Shown one piece after another: positions 26,572-38,271 of a DNA stretch of 64,000 bases. The stretch lies in NCBI RefSeq assembly GCF_020882245.1, contig NC_083597.1, positions 43,874,152 to 43,938,151 on the forward strand. Direction: 5' to 3'. The first letter of the stretch is position 1; each line of letters begins with the position of its first letter. The notes beneath the pieces were generated by a model, which was given only the letters and a program-made list of their open reading frames with translations, was not told the DNA's origin and searched no databases. Made by a program: the position numbers and the translations under genes. The DNA is from Rhopalosiphum padi (lineage: Eukaryota; Arthropoda; Insecta; Hemiptera; Aphididae).

Positions 26572-29500
26572 TATTTATAATTAAACTGATTTACAATTTG
26601 AAGAGAGCGATAAATGTACCCATTGCTTTTTCAGTGATGTTTTTTTATGAATTAATTATTTTTTTTGTTTACTTCGTGTTATTTCATCTATAACAGCAAT
26701 CAATATGTTTCAATTTTGAAATTCAAGGGTGGATTTTGTTTAATTAATTTAATTTAACTAAATTTTGATAAATCTACCCACAATTTATAATTTATTATAA
26801 CTGTATTATTATTTTTGAATGTTCGATCATTTTAAACATGAATAATAAGTATATTTAAAAATAAAACATTTAGACCCACAACAGATATTACACATTTTTA
26901 AGCCAAACATTTAGTTGTACCTATCATTGAAGAGCGTTAAATTTTAATTTATAAATTGAAACAGTTTCTTAGTGAAACATTTTTATCAAATTTTAATGTA
27001 AACGACCAATTATTTATAAACCACATTTTTCTTTGATGCATAACGTGTTTCAAATGATTTGACTTCTGGATTGAAAGATCTCAAAGTGATAAAATATTTC
27101 AAATAAAAAACATACATAACATACTTTATGCATGAATTTAAATTATGACGTGAATTCTATACAAGGATTATTTTCTTTGAAATATTCAAGTATACTGCAA
27201 TATTATATACTGATTATATACTATAATCATCGTACATAATATATGAACTAAAATCCCTATTCAATGATATAATATATCACTAGTCGTTAAAACTTATACT
27301 TACTAATTGGTCTTGATATAATGTAATTCTGTAGGTAGGTATCTTTTTCTCTATAGGCACCTGTACAATATAATTTTACATAAAAAATAGCATGCATGTT
27401 CATTATATCCAATTTATATATAGCACATAGGTATCTGTATCTCTAACAGTCATTAAAAATAAATGGCCATAATAAAGTTTGAAGCACTGTTTGGATTTTT
27501 GTGCAGTCCGTTAACTGTTTGAAAATGTTAAACGTTAAACCTTTGTAAATAATACCACTTATTATCAGTATTGCGGCCAGGGACGTAGGTAATTCAAAAT
27601 AGTGATGTAATGAATAAATAACCTGATCCTACCAATCTCGATTTAAATCTTTTATACAGAATTGTAATACATATAAGTACACTTTTCTTTGGTTTTAAAT
27701 CTATACTAGGTAAGCCTTGTGATGAACACGTTATGATAATGCTTTATAAAAATAAAATATATATGTTGTTTTTCTTTTGTTAAAAAAAATTAAGGATAAA
27801 ATTAGTTACAATAAATGGAAAATTGATGAAAGGCAATTTAAACCAAATCCCTATAATAGCTAGGGCTTCGAAAACTAAGTGCGTACCATAAAATAAGCTT
27901 CTATCATTCACCAATCTCGACATTCTATAAAAAAAAAAAAAAATTATAAAAGCCGTGTAGAGTATTATTTTAAATCTTTTATTAGATTCACCTGAGGCGC
28001 GGAAGTTTAGGCACTTCAATATTATCGATATTCAGTGATTCGATAAATCGAAAACTTCATAGAAATATTTTGTATTAATTTTATAATGCATTCGAGTGTC
28101 AATTTATTTTAATGTACATGATATTTCATAATATGTGGATAAAAATATTCATCAATGATTAAAAAAATATGTAAGTAAGGTTGATAATTTTTTTTAAACA
28201 TTTATTTTTTTTACTATTTATATTAACTATGGAAATTAATAATACATTATTAATAATATTTAAATTTATATAATAATTAAGAATTATAAATAGGTACGCT
28301 AATTTTTAGGTGAATATCAGTTACATAAAATACAAAAACAATAGTTCAAATAATATGAAATCATTTATATTAATCTATGTAATATGTAGATATTTTTGAA
28401 AAATAAACTTTTTATTTGAATTGTATTTATTATAAGTAATAAGTATTGATTTATTTAAAATATATACCCCATAATATATACATGTTTATTTGTTTTACAA
28501 AATAGTATTATATTTTTATAGCATACCTACGTAAGTATCTAGTCAAATACGTTATTAATACATCAACACGATTGATATTATCCTTTACCTCAATGATTTA
28601 TTAATACATTTTTCAAATTCCGTATTTTTTTATTTAATTATTATATGATATTATAATTTAATTTATATTGTTATTAATAAATTAACAAAATCATGGATAA
28701 CTAATCAATTATCATGGTAACTAAAACTTGCATGCAAAGTTTTATACAAAAAAGTTCTGCTTTTACTGATTTAAATATTTTTAACTGAAATATGAAATTA
28801 ATAAAATTAAGACACATATTTAATAAAAACTAATTAAACAAACAAAAGTACAATTCATATCTCATAGACCATAGTACATAAACTAGGCTTAAACAATAAA
28901 TATTTCAATGGCTACATTCTTATTAAAAATATATTATTTTTAAATGTAAAGACTAACTTCATAGTACGCTTTAGATAAATAGCCAATGAGTATCGTGAAT
29001 CGTGATGCATATTATTTGTATAAGAAATCACTTTTAGTCGGGTTTTTGATTAACATAAAATTAAGGTGATACCAAATACCACCAAATCATATATTGGTTA
29101 AGTATAGTATACATAAATATTATTCTTAAACCTTAATGTTACCTAATGTCATACTATTATATTTCATGCAATCACTTGAAATGTTGAATTATTACTACAT
29201 ACGAGTACTTCAGTAATTTATATAAGTTACTAGTGTTAAGTGGAATAACCAACGAATAACGTTATTTTTCGTTCGATATAATTTATTTAATACACATATT
29301 TATATATTATAAAAATAGAAAATTAAAATTCCTAGGTTTCGTTAAATGTAGGTAACACCAAAATGTCTTAACCAGTCAACTTTTTCCGTTCTGAAACCAC
29401 ATACTAATTTCAGCAACTTTTAAATGTTATTTAGATGGATATTAAAAAACTATCCTCTTTCGTAAAAAAAAAACATCTGTTTAATATTATACTTAATAAC

Positions 29501-29590
29501 AAAATAATAAGTCTGACTAATTAATTTTCTATAAAGTTAAAAAAAAGGGGAAATATATAACTGTTCTAATGTATAACAGGAGTCGAATGT
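26572..29590. other. A+T-rich non-coding stretch
   Basis: No gene is recognised. CAGGGACGTAGG at 27584 resembles a hAT terminus, but no matching opposite end was found. Confidence 0.55.
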
Positions 29591-29599
29591 ATCTCGTCG

Positions 29600-29715
29600 T
29601 TGATTATGGATTACTGTAATCATTACAGTACAATGGATGTGTTAAATTTGAATTCAATGATCAATCATGACATGCAAAAAAACAATTTTTAGCGGAAACG
29701 GAAACGGAACTGTCT
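29600..29715 (+). repeat. Dispersed repeat family B, copy 1
   Basis: Contains GTTAAATTTGAATTCAATGA, then CATGCAAAAAAACAATTTTT and AGCGGAAACGG. The same order of words occurs at 59895-60060 in this orientation. The reverse orientation occurs at 54513-54660 and, partially, at 30112-30165 and 44500-44610. It is non-coding and I do not know its class. Confidence 0.6.
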
Positions 29716-30111
29716 GTCATCTCATATTATTAACTGTACTAAGCATATATTGAAATATTCAAAAATAAAATTGCGCATAGTATGTAATGCTTGTATTTTT
29801 TAATATTCATGATAAAAACTCGTATTAAATTTTTAAATTTTTGACTGAACAAAAACATTTTATTGTAATTTATAGAAAAAAGAACAAATTGCAAAATTGA
29901 AAATGTACATAAATATCCCAAAAATAATCTTAATAATAGTATATTATATGCTAATATTATGATAATTTTTAACTATCTACGGATTATATATTTTATAAAA
30001 TCAATGAAATTTCCAAATACAATATGTTCGACAAAAATTAATTCAATCTTCTGTTTAATTAATAATAAAATAAATAACTATAGCAATATAAATACGTAAT
30101 ATGTTCAGTAA

Positions 30112-30165
30112 TATAGGCGGACGGACCATATTTGCTCAGAATCGTTTTTCGTTTGCAATGACAGT
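30112..30165 (-). repeat. Dispersed repeat family B, partial copy
   Basis: The segment ATAGGCGGACGGACCAT, then GCTCAGAATCGTTTTTCG, matches the start of the minus-strand copy at 54513 (ATAGGAGGATAGACCAT, then CAGCTAAAAATTGTTTTTCG). It lies about 400 bp from the plus-oriented copy at 29600, so the two form a loose inverted pair. Confidence 0.5.
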
Positions 30166-30316
30166 ATCTGAAATAACTAGATCGAAATATATAATAAATA
30201 AATCTGAAAGGAATGTTTATATATTTGGTATTTTAAATAGAAAAATAAAATAATGCGGGCAACGTTTAAAAAAAAAGCGTTAAATTCTAACTGGAATAAA
30301 ATGTGGACGCGAATTT

Positions 30317-30895
30317 TTAGGGATGTTGACAGGGCATGCTAAACACTAAGTCGTAGAAACGGCGGTTATATAGTAGGACAGGCAAAGAAACTTGGAAAAC
30401 AAGACCAACGTCTTTGTTAAAATTCTCGTAAACTGTTTTTAAATGTATTTTATTATCTCGAAATGTTATTATTCCAACAAACTTGTTTTTAGCAAACACT
30501 GCCGTTTGTTAACATGTCTAACGTGTTTACTATATGACGGTGGCATCGCGATATAATAGGTATACCTCATAACAGTAATCGGAAACTCGGAACTACACGT
30601 AAACTTTGAATAGATTCAGTAGAAATTATTAACATTATATCACAAAAATAACATCCATTCAAATTATGTGTAAACAAATTAGACGCCTTCTGCGGCTTTC
30701 CTCCGCCGAAGAACAGAATAAAATATTGTGAAGGTATTACGATGTTATAGCCATTTTTGCATGTCGGTAAGTCGTAAGGGATCGAACGCATTTGAAACTC
30801 GAGTAAACGGAGAACGAGAAGCGTCAAAGCACTATCCGGCAAACATCGATATTTTTCTATATACACGACCTAGACCGATAGCAATTTCATATTTT
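30317..30895. other. Coding-like island with overlapping open frames, unresolved
   Basis: Composition rises above the A+T-rich flanks. On the minus strand, ORFs of 60 codons (30317-30499, starting MFAKNKFVGIITFRDNKIHL) and 99 codons (30567-30866) are open. On the plus strand a 61-codon frame ends at about 30902 and contains MSVSRKGSNAFETRVNGERE. At most one of the overlapping frames can be real. A plus-strand donor-like CGGTAAGT lies near 30767. No family is recognised. The patch may be a decayed element, an exon, or a regulatory region in which CpG-rich words happen to exclude stops. Confidence 0.25.
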
Positions 30896-30990
30896 ATTAA
30901 ATAATATTTCCGATTAATATCATCAACGAAAACATTGAATTATAAACGTTATTATATATGATTATATGTTTAATACATATATTTGTTTTA

Positions 30991-31185
30991 GGTTCTAAGC
31001 AGAGCGATAAATGTATTGGTTTTACAATAATGTACATTTTGTGTGTGTGTGTTTCTGTAATCACCTTTTGTAGCAGTAAAAATACTTAGATTTTAACTTT
31101 GAAGGTGATCTCTGTTAGTAAATTGGATCTAATTTGTGCTTTTGGAAATCAAAAGTAAAAACTGTTATCTACAAGAATCGGTTTT
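30991..31185 (+). repeat. Dispersed repeat family A, copy 1
   Basis: Begins GGTTCTAAGCAGAGCGATAA and continues ATGTATTGGTTTTACAA. It ends with a GGATCTA word and AAATCAAAAGTAAAAA. The copy at 44063-44325 has the same words in the same order (TCTTAGCGGAGCGGTAA, TGTATTGGTTTTACAA, TCGATCTAG, GGGATCAAAAGTAAAAAAG). It is non-coding. Confidence 0.65.
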
Positions 31186-31330
31186 CTTATTTTGTTTTAA
31201 TTCAAAACAAATTACCATAATATCATCTTTGAATTCAATTATTTAACACGATAACACTTAATATGTTACAGTGACTTAAATCGATTACGAGGTATATTCG
31301 AAATCTACTGTATTGCAGCAAAGCAAGGTC

Positions 31331-31346
31331 GGGTAGGTACCTACCC
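31331..31346. repeat. 16-bp perfect palindrome
   Basis: GGGTAGGTACCTACCC reads the same on both strands. Its core TAGGTACCTA recurs elsewhere in the window. Confidence 0.8.
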
Positions 31347-31599
31347 TACCGATTTTTATATTTAAATTATATTTATATAGGTAGTAATAATTTAACGTTT
31401 TAACTTTTTAATATAATTTTAATTGTTAACCCGCACTAATGTTTGAATGAAATCATAATTTTTGTTCACCGATATTAACATTATTAGCTGATTATAATAA
31501 TATAACGTCGTTTTATCGCGATACTAATGTAAATGGGTAAACTTAACCTGTGATAGTATTAGAGCTATATCGGGAACTATTATATAGGTAATAAAAGAT

Positions 31600-32110
31600 A
31601 AAAAATGGCAATCGACTCGAATGGTACAGTCGAGATAACGGAATAGTATCGAGCCTGCGGTCACGGCATCGGGCGGTAGACAGTTGTCGAGATAACGAAA
31701 AACTACCTCGGTACTTACCAGATTTCGAATAAAGGGTTTCGCGGTCAGAGAGCAACCGATAGAACGGAAAAACGCGTCACAGTTAAACGTCCGGACAACG
31801 AACAGAAGGCGAACGCTGCGTATAAAAATATATGTCACAATATAATATAATAAGGATGATGATGATGATGACGACGACGACGACGACGACAATAATAGTT
31901 ATCTATGTCTGTACCACGATTCTGGTCATCTGCGGCAGTCGCGGACCGGTAAAAAACGACGATAATACTCGCCAAAGCGCGAAAATATTATACGCACTAC
32001 GTGCTGTGTACGCGCCGTCGTTGATATAACGCTCTGTGCACGACCGGACTAAAATAATAATAACAGCGACAGTAATATCATTTTCGGGGTGTTTTAGGTG
32101 CGCCACTGAG
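31600..32110. promoter_or_regulatory. CpG-richer island with TATA-like box and triplet repeats
   Basis: This half-kilobase is clearly richer in CpG than its surroundings (ATCGCG, CGTCCGGACAACG and GCGGACCGG-type words). At 31820 GCGTATAAAAATA forms a TATA-like box. About 35 bp downstream lies GAT/GAC triplet repeat (31855-31890), and a CTT repeat follows at 32144-32165. Long frames across it, a poly-Ser ORF on the minus strand and a poly-Thr ORF on the plus, are products of the triplet repeat. The island could be a promoter or first exon of a gene whose body lies outside what I can recognise. Direction is not established. Confidence 0.3.
31855..31890. repeat. GAT/GAC trinucleotide repeat
   Basis: Five GAT units run into seven GAC units. 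It encodes runs of Met/Thr, Asp or Ser depending on frame and strand. Confidence 0.9.
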
Positions 32111-32143
32111 AGGATTTATTTCAAACGGTCCCGTTACCGTTAT

Positions 32144-32165
32144 GCTTCTTCTTCTTCTTCTTCTT
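32144..32165. repeat. (CTT)n microsatellite
   Basis: Seven CTT units in a row. Confidence 0.85.
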
Positions 32166-32169
32166 ATTC

Positions 32170-35100
32170 TTTATATCACATTATAGTCTGTTATGTACAG
32201 GTTTGATATATTTGAGCAGAAACGTTCCGATATTATTATTATTATTGTTATTATTATACCTATTTATTGTCGTTCTAACGTTTTCCGTCGGAGCTAAGTT
32301 TGTGTTTCTCGCCATAGTGTTCCTGGAAAATGAATGTTTTGTGCAACTATACTCTATTACCCAGTAATGCTGTATATTTTAATGTGACTATTATATTTGC
32401 TGATCATGAGCGTATCGTCGATATTCGACTGTCCCACTCCCCGACCCCACAGACTATAGTGTTATAATAACAACACCCTGTTTTGGTTATTATTTAAAGC
32501 TGAATGTTTAGTCGATGAAAAAAGAAGTGAAATAAAAACGTATAAAAAAAAATATATTATGTGTATTATTCCTGGTACGTACGACAACGAAATACCTATA
32601 AATATTAGGATATATTCGTTTATTCGGTATTCTGCCGAACTTTAATAATATATAGAACGATTGAATGCTGATCGTTTGTTTTATTTAAAATATTTTTACA
32701 GGTGGTTGTATTCCGAGAAAAATATAACAAAAACCATCATGAATTCATAAAAAGAATACCCGTATTCTAGTACTCGGACACATTTATGAACCAAATGGGA
32801 TAGCCGCGGGGTTTAAAAACAAAATCCTTGTAAACATTTGTTTCTTAATTATTTTTTCTTCCGGAACAAGTTTTTTTTTTAATGTCGACTATAAAAATGG
32901 TAAATTCAAAACAAAACAAAAACAGGAAAAAAATAAATTTAAAAATCAAAAATATGATTGAACTTAATTTATTTAAATTATTAAAATTAAGAAAATCAAT
33001 TTGTACATGTCAACAAAATCAACTAATTAAAGTAATGCATAATTAGATTGTTGTACTGTATAAAATGTATAAAATTACCTAATTCTAGAATTGAGGAACA
33101 AAAAAAATTTAAAACACCTAAAAGTTCTGAACAAATTACAAATTAATTTAGAATTATTGACTAACATATTTTTAACATTTTCTACGTATTTAATATGGGA
33201 ATTTGGAAACCAAAAACTTAAACTGTATTCATACTTAAATCTGGCTTACGACACAATTAGTGTTTTTAACGCATTATAATATTTATAAGTTCTACTAGTG
33301 AAGTATAGTATTAAAAAAAAATTTGTTGGTGAAATATTTAATGCTTAACCTAGGAAGTTTTTATTAAAAAACTATTCGATTCGAATATTACACATATACC
33401 ACAGAAATGATAAACGTGAAATACCGGGAAATTATCATTTTTGTAATTATAGTGTGTGTGTGTGTACTCGTATTATGTGCATGAAGAATGTAATAACTTT
33501 ATTTATTCCCAAATGTATTAATTTTGCATAATTTTACAAAAATATCTAAATCTTCTTTTTTATTTTTAATAAAAAAATAACTTGTTCGACTGCATAATAA
33601 TATTTATACTTGCCTAGATTTGTTTAATATGTACTAAAATACCACAAATATTTTAGAAAAACCTGATTATCAAGAGTATCTTCAACTGTACAACTCGTGA
33701 CTTCAATATTTTCATAAAATCTTTTTTCGGTAAGGAATTGTACGATGTTAAAGTTAATTTTCCATAATCTAATTGTTATCCAGGATATGAATAAGGCATA
33801 CTTCAACCTTTTTTTTATTATAGTACGAGATTAAACATTTGCTTTACATACTAACCTTTTATGGATTTTCCAGGAAGAAGTCTGAACGATAAATGAAGTC
33901 TCGTGTTAACGAATATCCTGCGGGCAGATTTTATAATGACGTTACATATAGTGTTTCTTCTACCTATCCCAAAAAAAAAAAAATTATAATAACCACATTG
34001 TAATAATTAATAATCTTTTATTTATTCATAATACAGTTGAGTCGTGAAAACTGGAAGTTGAATGAAGATAAAAATTCGCCTCGAGATATGTATTATTCGA
34101 GATATCTAACTTGAATTTATATTAATTTATACATCATTTATATTTCTAGGCGAATAAAAAAAAACTCGAGTTGTCAAGCTTTCGAGTTATCGCGACTCGA
34201 CGTCTATACAATTTATCTTCTATGATTTCGAATATCTTGTAACGTGGTCGGGGAACCTTGTTACAATATTAGTTATCCATCCAGAAAAGGTTTTCTATTC
34301 TTTATGGATACGTTTTCCATATCTGGAGGTTAAACACTGTGCATGAGGTATTTATTAATAATAAGAAATGTTTGGTGGTATATCTATAATAATGATATAT
34401 TTACAATATACTTTACAGTTTGGTAAATAGTTGTAAGTTGCTAAGTTCGGTCGCGTTAATAGTCAGTGTCGAACTGGTGCCGTGTGACATTTTAATATAA
34501 TATTAAGTAATAACTATAATAATTCGGATGTGTAATAAGTGTTGAGTGTGTGTATTTTATGTTAGTCGATCAAATAGTGTGTAACGAATGTTACATTACT
34601 CCCCAAAGCATTTTTTAGCAATAATAGTCCAGCTGAGATGTTTAAGGAACTTTGTCGTAGTACAATTTTTATTCCACATGAATTAATACATGATAAGTTA
34701 TTAATATTGAATTTCAGTACCTAGTAAGAATGATCAATGACTGGTGAAAATATCTCTAATTAAAAGTCTTCTGAAATAAATTATCCCCGATCAAAAATAC
34801 CTTATCTTTTTTTATGAAAAAAAAAAATAATAATAAAATACTGTAATATTTATAGGCATTACTTTTTTATATGCAGAACTTGGACAAGTGAACTTGAACT
34901 TTACAGAAATTTAATGAAAATTACACATGCTTACAACGAAGGTAGAATATAAATATACAATTTACCTGACCAAAATAATCAATCACTTATTTAAGTGACG
35001 ACTATTTAGTCATATTGATCGATTATTAAATCTGTATCGATATTACATTTATGGTCTATATTATGTACGTACAATAATTTTTAGTTATAGTGTAACATTT

Positions 35101-35390
35101 CTTTGTTAATATACAGAATGCTCAATTTACTCTGTATAATGATAATTGTATTTTTATTTTTTAATTGCGATCGATATTATATTATATAAGAAAAGATTTT
35201 TTTTTTTTATTAGGTGTATTGCCCGGAAGTTTTTTTTGTTGATAAAATATACATTATTTGCTTAAAATATTTTTACCAAAACCAATGTATAATTATAATC
35301 TCGAATCCAACTACCTAAGTTACACTTTACCTCGGAAGTTTGAGATTAGATCAAGTCCGATTCTAAAATACTAGCCAACTGTATAAAACA
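32170..35390. other. A+T-rich non-coding stretch
   Basis: No gene is recognised. A strong plus-strand 3' splice-site-like arrangement lies at 33850-33873, with branch-point-like ACTAAC then a pyrimidine tract and CAG. All three frames after it close within about seven codons. A mildly CpG-rich patch at 34440-34500 contains the Inr-like TCAGT. Confidence 0.5.
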
Positions 35391-35399
35391 CCACGCACT

Positions 35400-35830
35400 G
35401 AGCGTGTGTTCATTAGATCGACATTCACCTTAATTTCAACCCCAACATTATATATACCTTCGTGAAACAAACTACTACGCCACGCGCCGTAATTGAATAT
35501 TAATAACAAACAAGGTTTTCATTACCTACATGTGGTTTGTAAAGTGTATATCAATAAGTTACGATGCCCGATATTCGGCTAAACGAGATCTAAGCACGAA
35601 ATCGTATGGTGTTAAAATATCGTAGCCGCCCACGCGTGTATGTATCCATTGTTTACGTCTCGCACCTCTTTTTAAAACAATTTAAAGCGTCAGCGCGAGC
35701 TCAGTCTACAAAACCTATTATACTGAAATAATACGCGTAGAAAAGTAGCGATTGTATCGGTCTTCGAACTCGCTCGACCCGACATCAATACCCTTCAAAA
35801 ACAGAGACAATTATATACAATAGACATACA
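35400..35830. other. CpG-richer patch, possible regulatory DNA
   Basis: Words such as CGCCACGCGCCG, GTAGCCGCCCACGCG and GCGTCAGCGCGAGCTC stand out against the A+T-rich background. No reading frame of note or TATA-plus-start arrangement is visible. Confidence 0.25.
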
Positions 35831-35917
35831 CGTAACAACATAATAGTAACAGCGAGTATTATAGACGAACAACATATTATAAGAACATGATAATATGATA
35901 TACAGAAACGTATAGTG

Positions 35918-36440
35918 TCATAGGCACTTGCATTACATTTTAAGAATACATTTTTTATTTTTTAATACCGAAAATAAAAAACTTAAAAGTTGATTAAAAA
36001 AATTTCCAAAAATATTCAAAATATCCAATTTGTAAATCCAATTTAAATAAAGTGGCTGATTTTTAAAAAAAAATTTAAATATCAATATTATCGTTGGATA
36101 AATTACGATCTAGTTTATGTTAGAAACATTTTAATTTCAAAAAATATTTTATAATATGAACATTTTTAAATAGGTGCATGTTAAAATCTAACTATTTTTT
36201 TATTGTTTTATATAAACTAGATCGTAATTTACTGAACGAGAATATTGATATTTAAAAAAATGTAAAAAAATCAGCCACTTGACTTAAATAAATGTTTTAC
36301 CATCTAATTTTTTTTTTAATTAGATTCACAAATTGGCAATTTTGAATATTTTGGAAATTTTTCTTATCAATTTTTAGTTTTTTATTTTCTATATTAAAAA
36401 ATAAAAATGTAAACTAAAAATGTAGCGCAAGTGACTATGA
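35918..36440. repeat. Long imperfect inverted repeat (foldback), about 520 bp
   Basis: The left arm (35918-36118) starts TCATAGGCACTTGC and ends with TACGATCTAGTTTAT. The right arm (36211-36440) is its complement, beginning TATAAACTAGATCGTAATTT and ending GCAAGTGACTATGA. By eye the arms match at most positions. Conserved internal blocks include AAGTGGCTGATTTTT, AAATATCAATATT and AAATTTCCAAAA. The right arm carries an extra A/T-rich insert, and the central 90 bp is poorly matched. Just beyond the right arm, GAGACACCCCGTATA (36511-36525) resembles the terminus of insect Tc1/mariner-type elements, so this may be a MITE that has lost its left end. Confidence 0.8.
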
Positions 36441-36742
36441 ATTATATTTAAAACAATTTTTTTTTAAATATTGATTAGAACAAAAGTTTTTCATTTGTCA
36501 GATCTTCGTGAGACACCCCGTATATCACTGTAAAAGTTGTAAGTTCAGACATTATTAAAAATGACTAGTAAAATACCTAAGTACATTATTCGTTTTTTCT
36601 TGTGAATATTTACAGCTCTGACTTGATAACTCAAACATTGTTCTTCTCTGATACATTAATATTAGCTAATCACTATGAAATTTTCGATTTTCGTAGAGAC
36701 AATGTTATGTGTTATTGATCCTCGATTTTAGATTATTATATT

Positions 36743-36934
36743 TTGGTAAGACAACGAATGTCCATTTACTACGGTGTTATAGGGTCTCGAGGATTCCAAC
36801 GATGCTGCACTGCAAAATTAAATGCAAATCTAATAAATGTACTTGTCGTTCAGCTAAGCGGCTTTGCACATCAAAATTCTACACCAGTTTCGGTACTGTG
36901 TGTGATCATAAATTATGTCCAAATAAATTATAAT
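36743..36934 (+). pseudogene. Frameshifted cysteine-rich (CXC-like) fragment, probably from an integrase-type element
   Basis: One frame reads IGSRGFQRCCT. About eight codons on, the adjacent frame continues CKIKCKSNKCTCRSAKRLCT and then TSFGTVCDHK before a stop at 36931-36933. The alternation of C-x-C and K/R-rich spacers, preceded by a GFQRC motif, resembles the cysteine cluster at the C-terminus of KRBA2-like integrase proteins common in aphid genomes. That comparison is from memory of the pattern, not a search. A single indel between the halves breaks the reading frame. No integrase core is visible upstream, so only the tail survives. A decayed metal-binding domain of another protein is the main alternative. 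Confidence 0.45.
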
Positions 36935-36939
36935 ATAAA

Positions 36940-38090
36940 GTAAATAATAATATGAATTCTTCTAAGATTAAAATTATACATTATTTATAGAGTCCGTTGT
37001 CTTTAAATTATAATATTTATCACGTATTATTTTTGTTATTAAAGGTACCTATAATTACTAATAAGTTATTACAGTCCTGTTCATATAGTCTTCGATTACA
37101 TGGTCATGGTCAATAACAATAACGCCTAGTCAACTAAAAAGATTATTATTATTATTTACGTGTTTATGACATTGTCTATACCTAAATTAGACATTCACTA
37201 AAACAACTATTATAGTCTATAGCCAATAATATCAATATCTACAGAAAATTTCAAAGTTACCATAAACACTAACAATTTTTAATAATGTATAAATATCATA
37301 ATTGATGGTAACACATATATAATATTATATATATATATATTACTAACAGATAACATTAGGTACCTATGTTGTATATGTAAAATACGAGGTAAAATAAACA
37401 AACATACACCTCCACACGTCATACCATTAAAAATCGGACCCTATGCTATTTATAGGTAAAGACTTGGAGAATACGACGGAAATGACGTTTGACATTCGGC
37501 CTCTTAATAATACGTCCAAATACTATAAATATACTACAGTTGACTTATAATTATTATATTAAACAGAATTAAAAATCACCTCATCTCTTTTAAACGCAAT
37601 TTTTTCGTACAAAAAATAATTATAATCTCATTGAACATTGGTCGCCTTTTAAACCCATAATAGTGTATATATACAGATTATTTTCAACATTTCCACCGGT
37701 CCGAACCATTTTTATCTTTAAAAAAAATAATTGTAATCTCCGTACATCTAATTCTTCTTTAATTTAATTATTTTTATTCAGCTCTACAGTAATGTCATTA
37801 GTTTGTGACAAAATTCAACTCTTGTAGGTTTAATTTTGTTAACGTTCTTATTGCAGAAAAACAAAAATACGGATAAAATATTTCCTTATTTTAAAAAGAA
37901 AAAAATTATATACAATATGTTTTTGAACTGTGTACGGATATATTTTTTTCTAACCAATTTTGCGTAACGCTAAATTTCACGAAAAGTGATTTTCTACTCC
38001 AGCGTTCTCTAGCTGTGGCAATTTTTTTTAATTAAAAATTATCAAACAAAACCAAAATGACCGATTTTGTGTATAAATAATTCGTTGATC
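36940..38090. other. A+T-rich non-coding stretch
   Basis: No feature is recognised beyond short AT alternations (37330-37345) and one TAGGTACCTA palindrome at 37357-37366. Confidence 0.55.
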
Positions 38091-38096
38091 ATACGG

Positions 38097-38208
38097 ATGG
38101 CTGCAGTGGCGGACGCTTCTGACACGGTATTGCTACGACGTGATCACGTAGCCCGTGTGGAAGACGACGGCGGTTACGGACAGATGCAGCGGCGATGTAG
38201 ACGGCGGC
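38097..38208 (+). CDS. Candidate first coding exon, unknown protein
   Basis: An ATG in a fair context (CGGATGG) opens a G+C-rich frame beginning MAAVADASDTVLLRRDHVAR. An acidic/glycine stretch follows, then an arginine-rich end. It meets a donor-like site, GGC/GTAAGC, with GT at 38209-38210. Read through, the frame stops at 38226-38228. The sharp rise in CpG, the balanced composition and the donor are what a first coding exon would look like. No acceptor-plus-exon partner is identified and no family is recognised. The block could instead be a non-coding CpG island. The hAT-like element at 38272 begins after it and does not explain it. Confidence 0.25.
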
Positions 38209-38271
38209 GTAAGCTTATACAGTATTAAAAGTACGCAATAATCCATGATCTCGCTAGCGAAAGAATATTAT

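Noticed and set aside
31524..31892. 122-codon poly-Ser ORF and the poly-Thr ORF on the other strand
   Set aside because: Both are generated by the GAC/GAT triplet repeat. The remaining sequence has no protein-like pattern.
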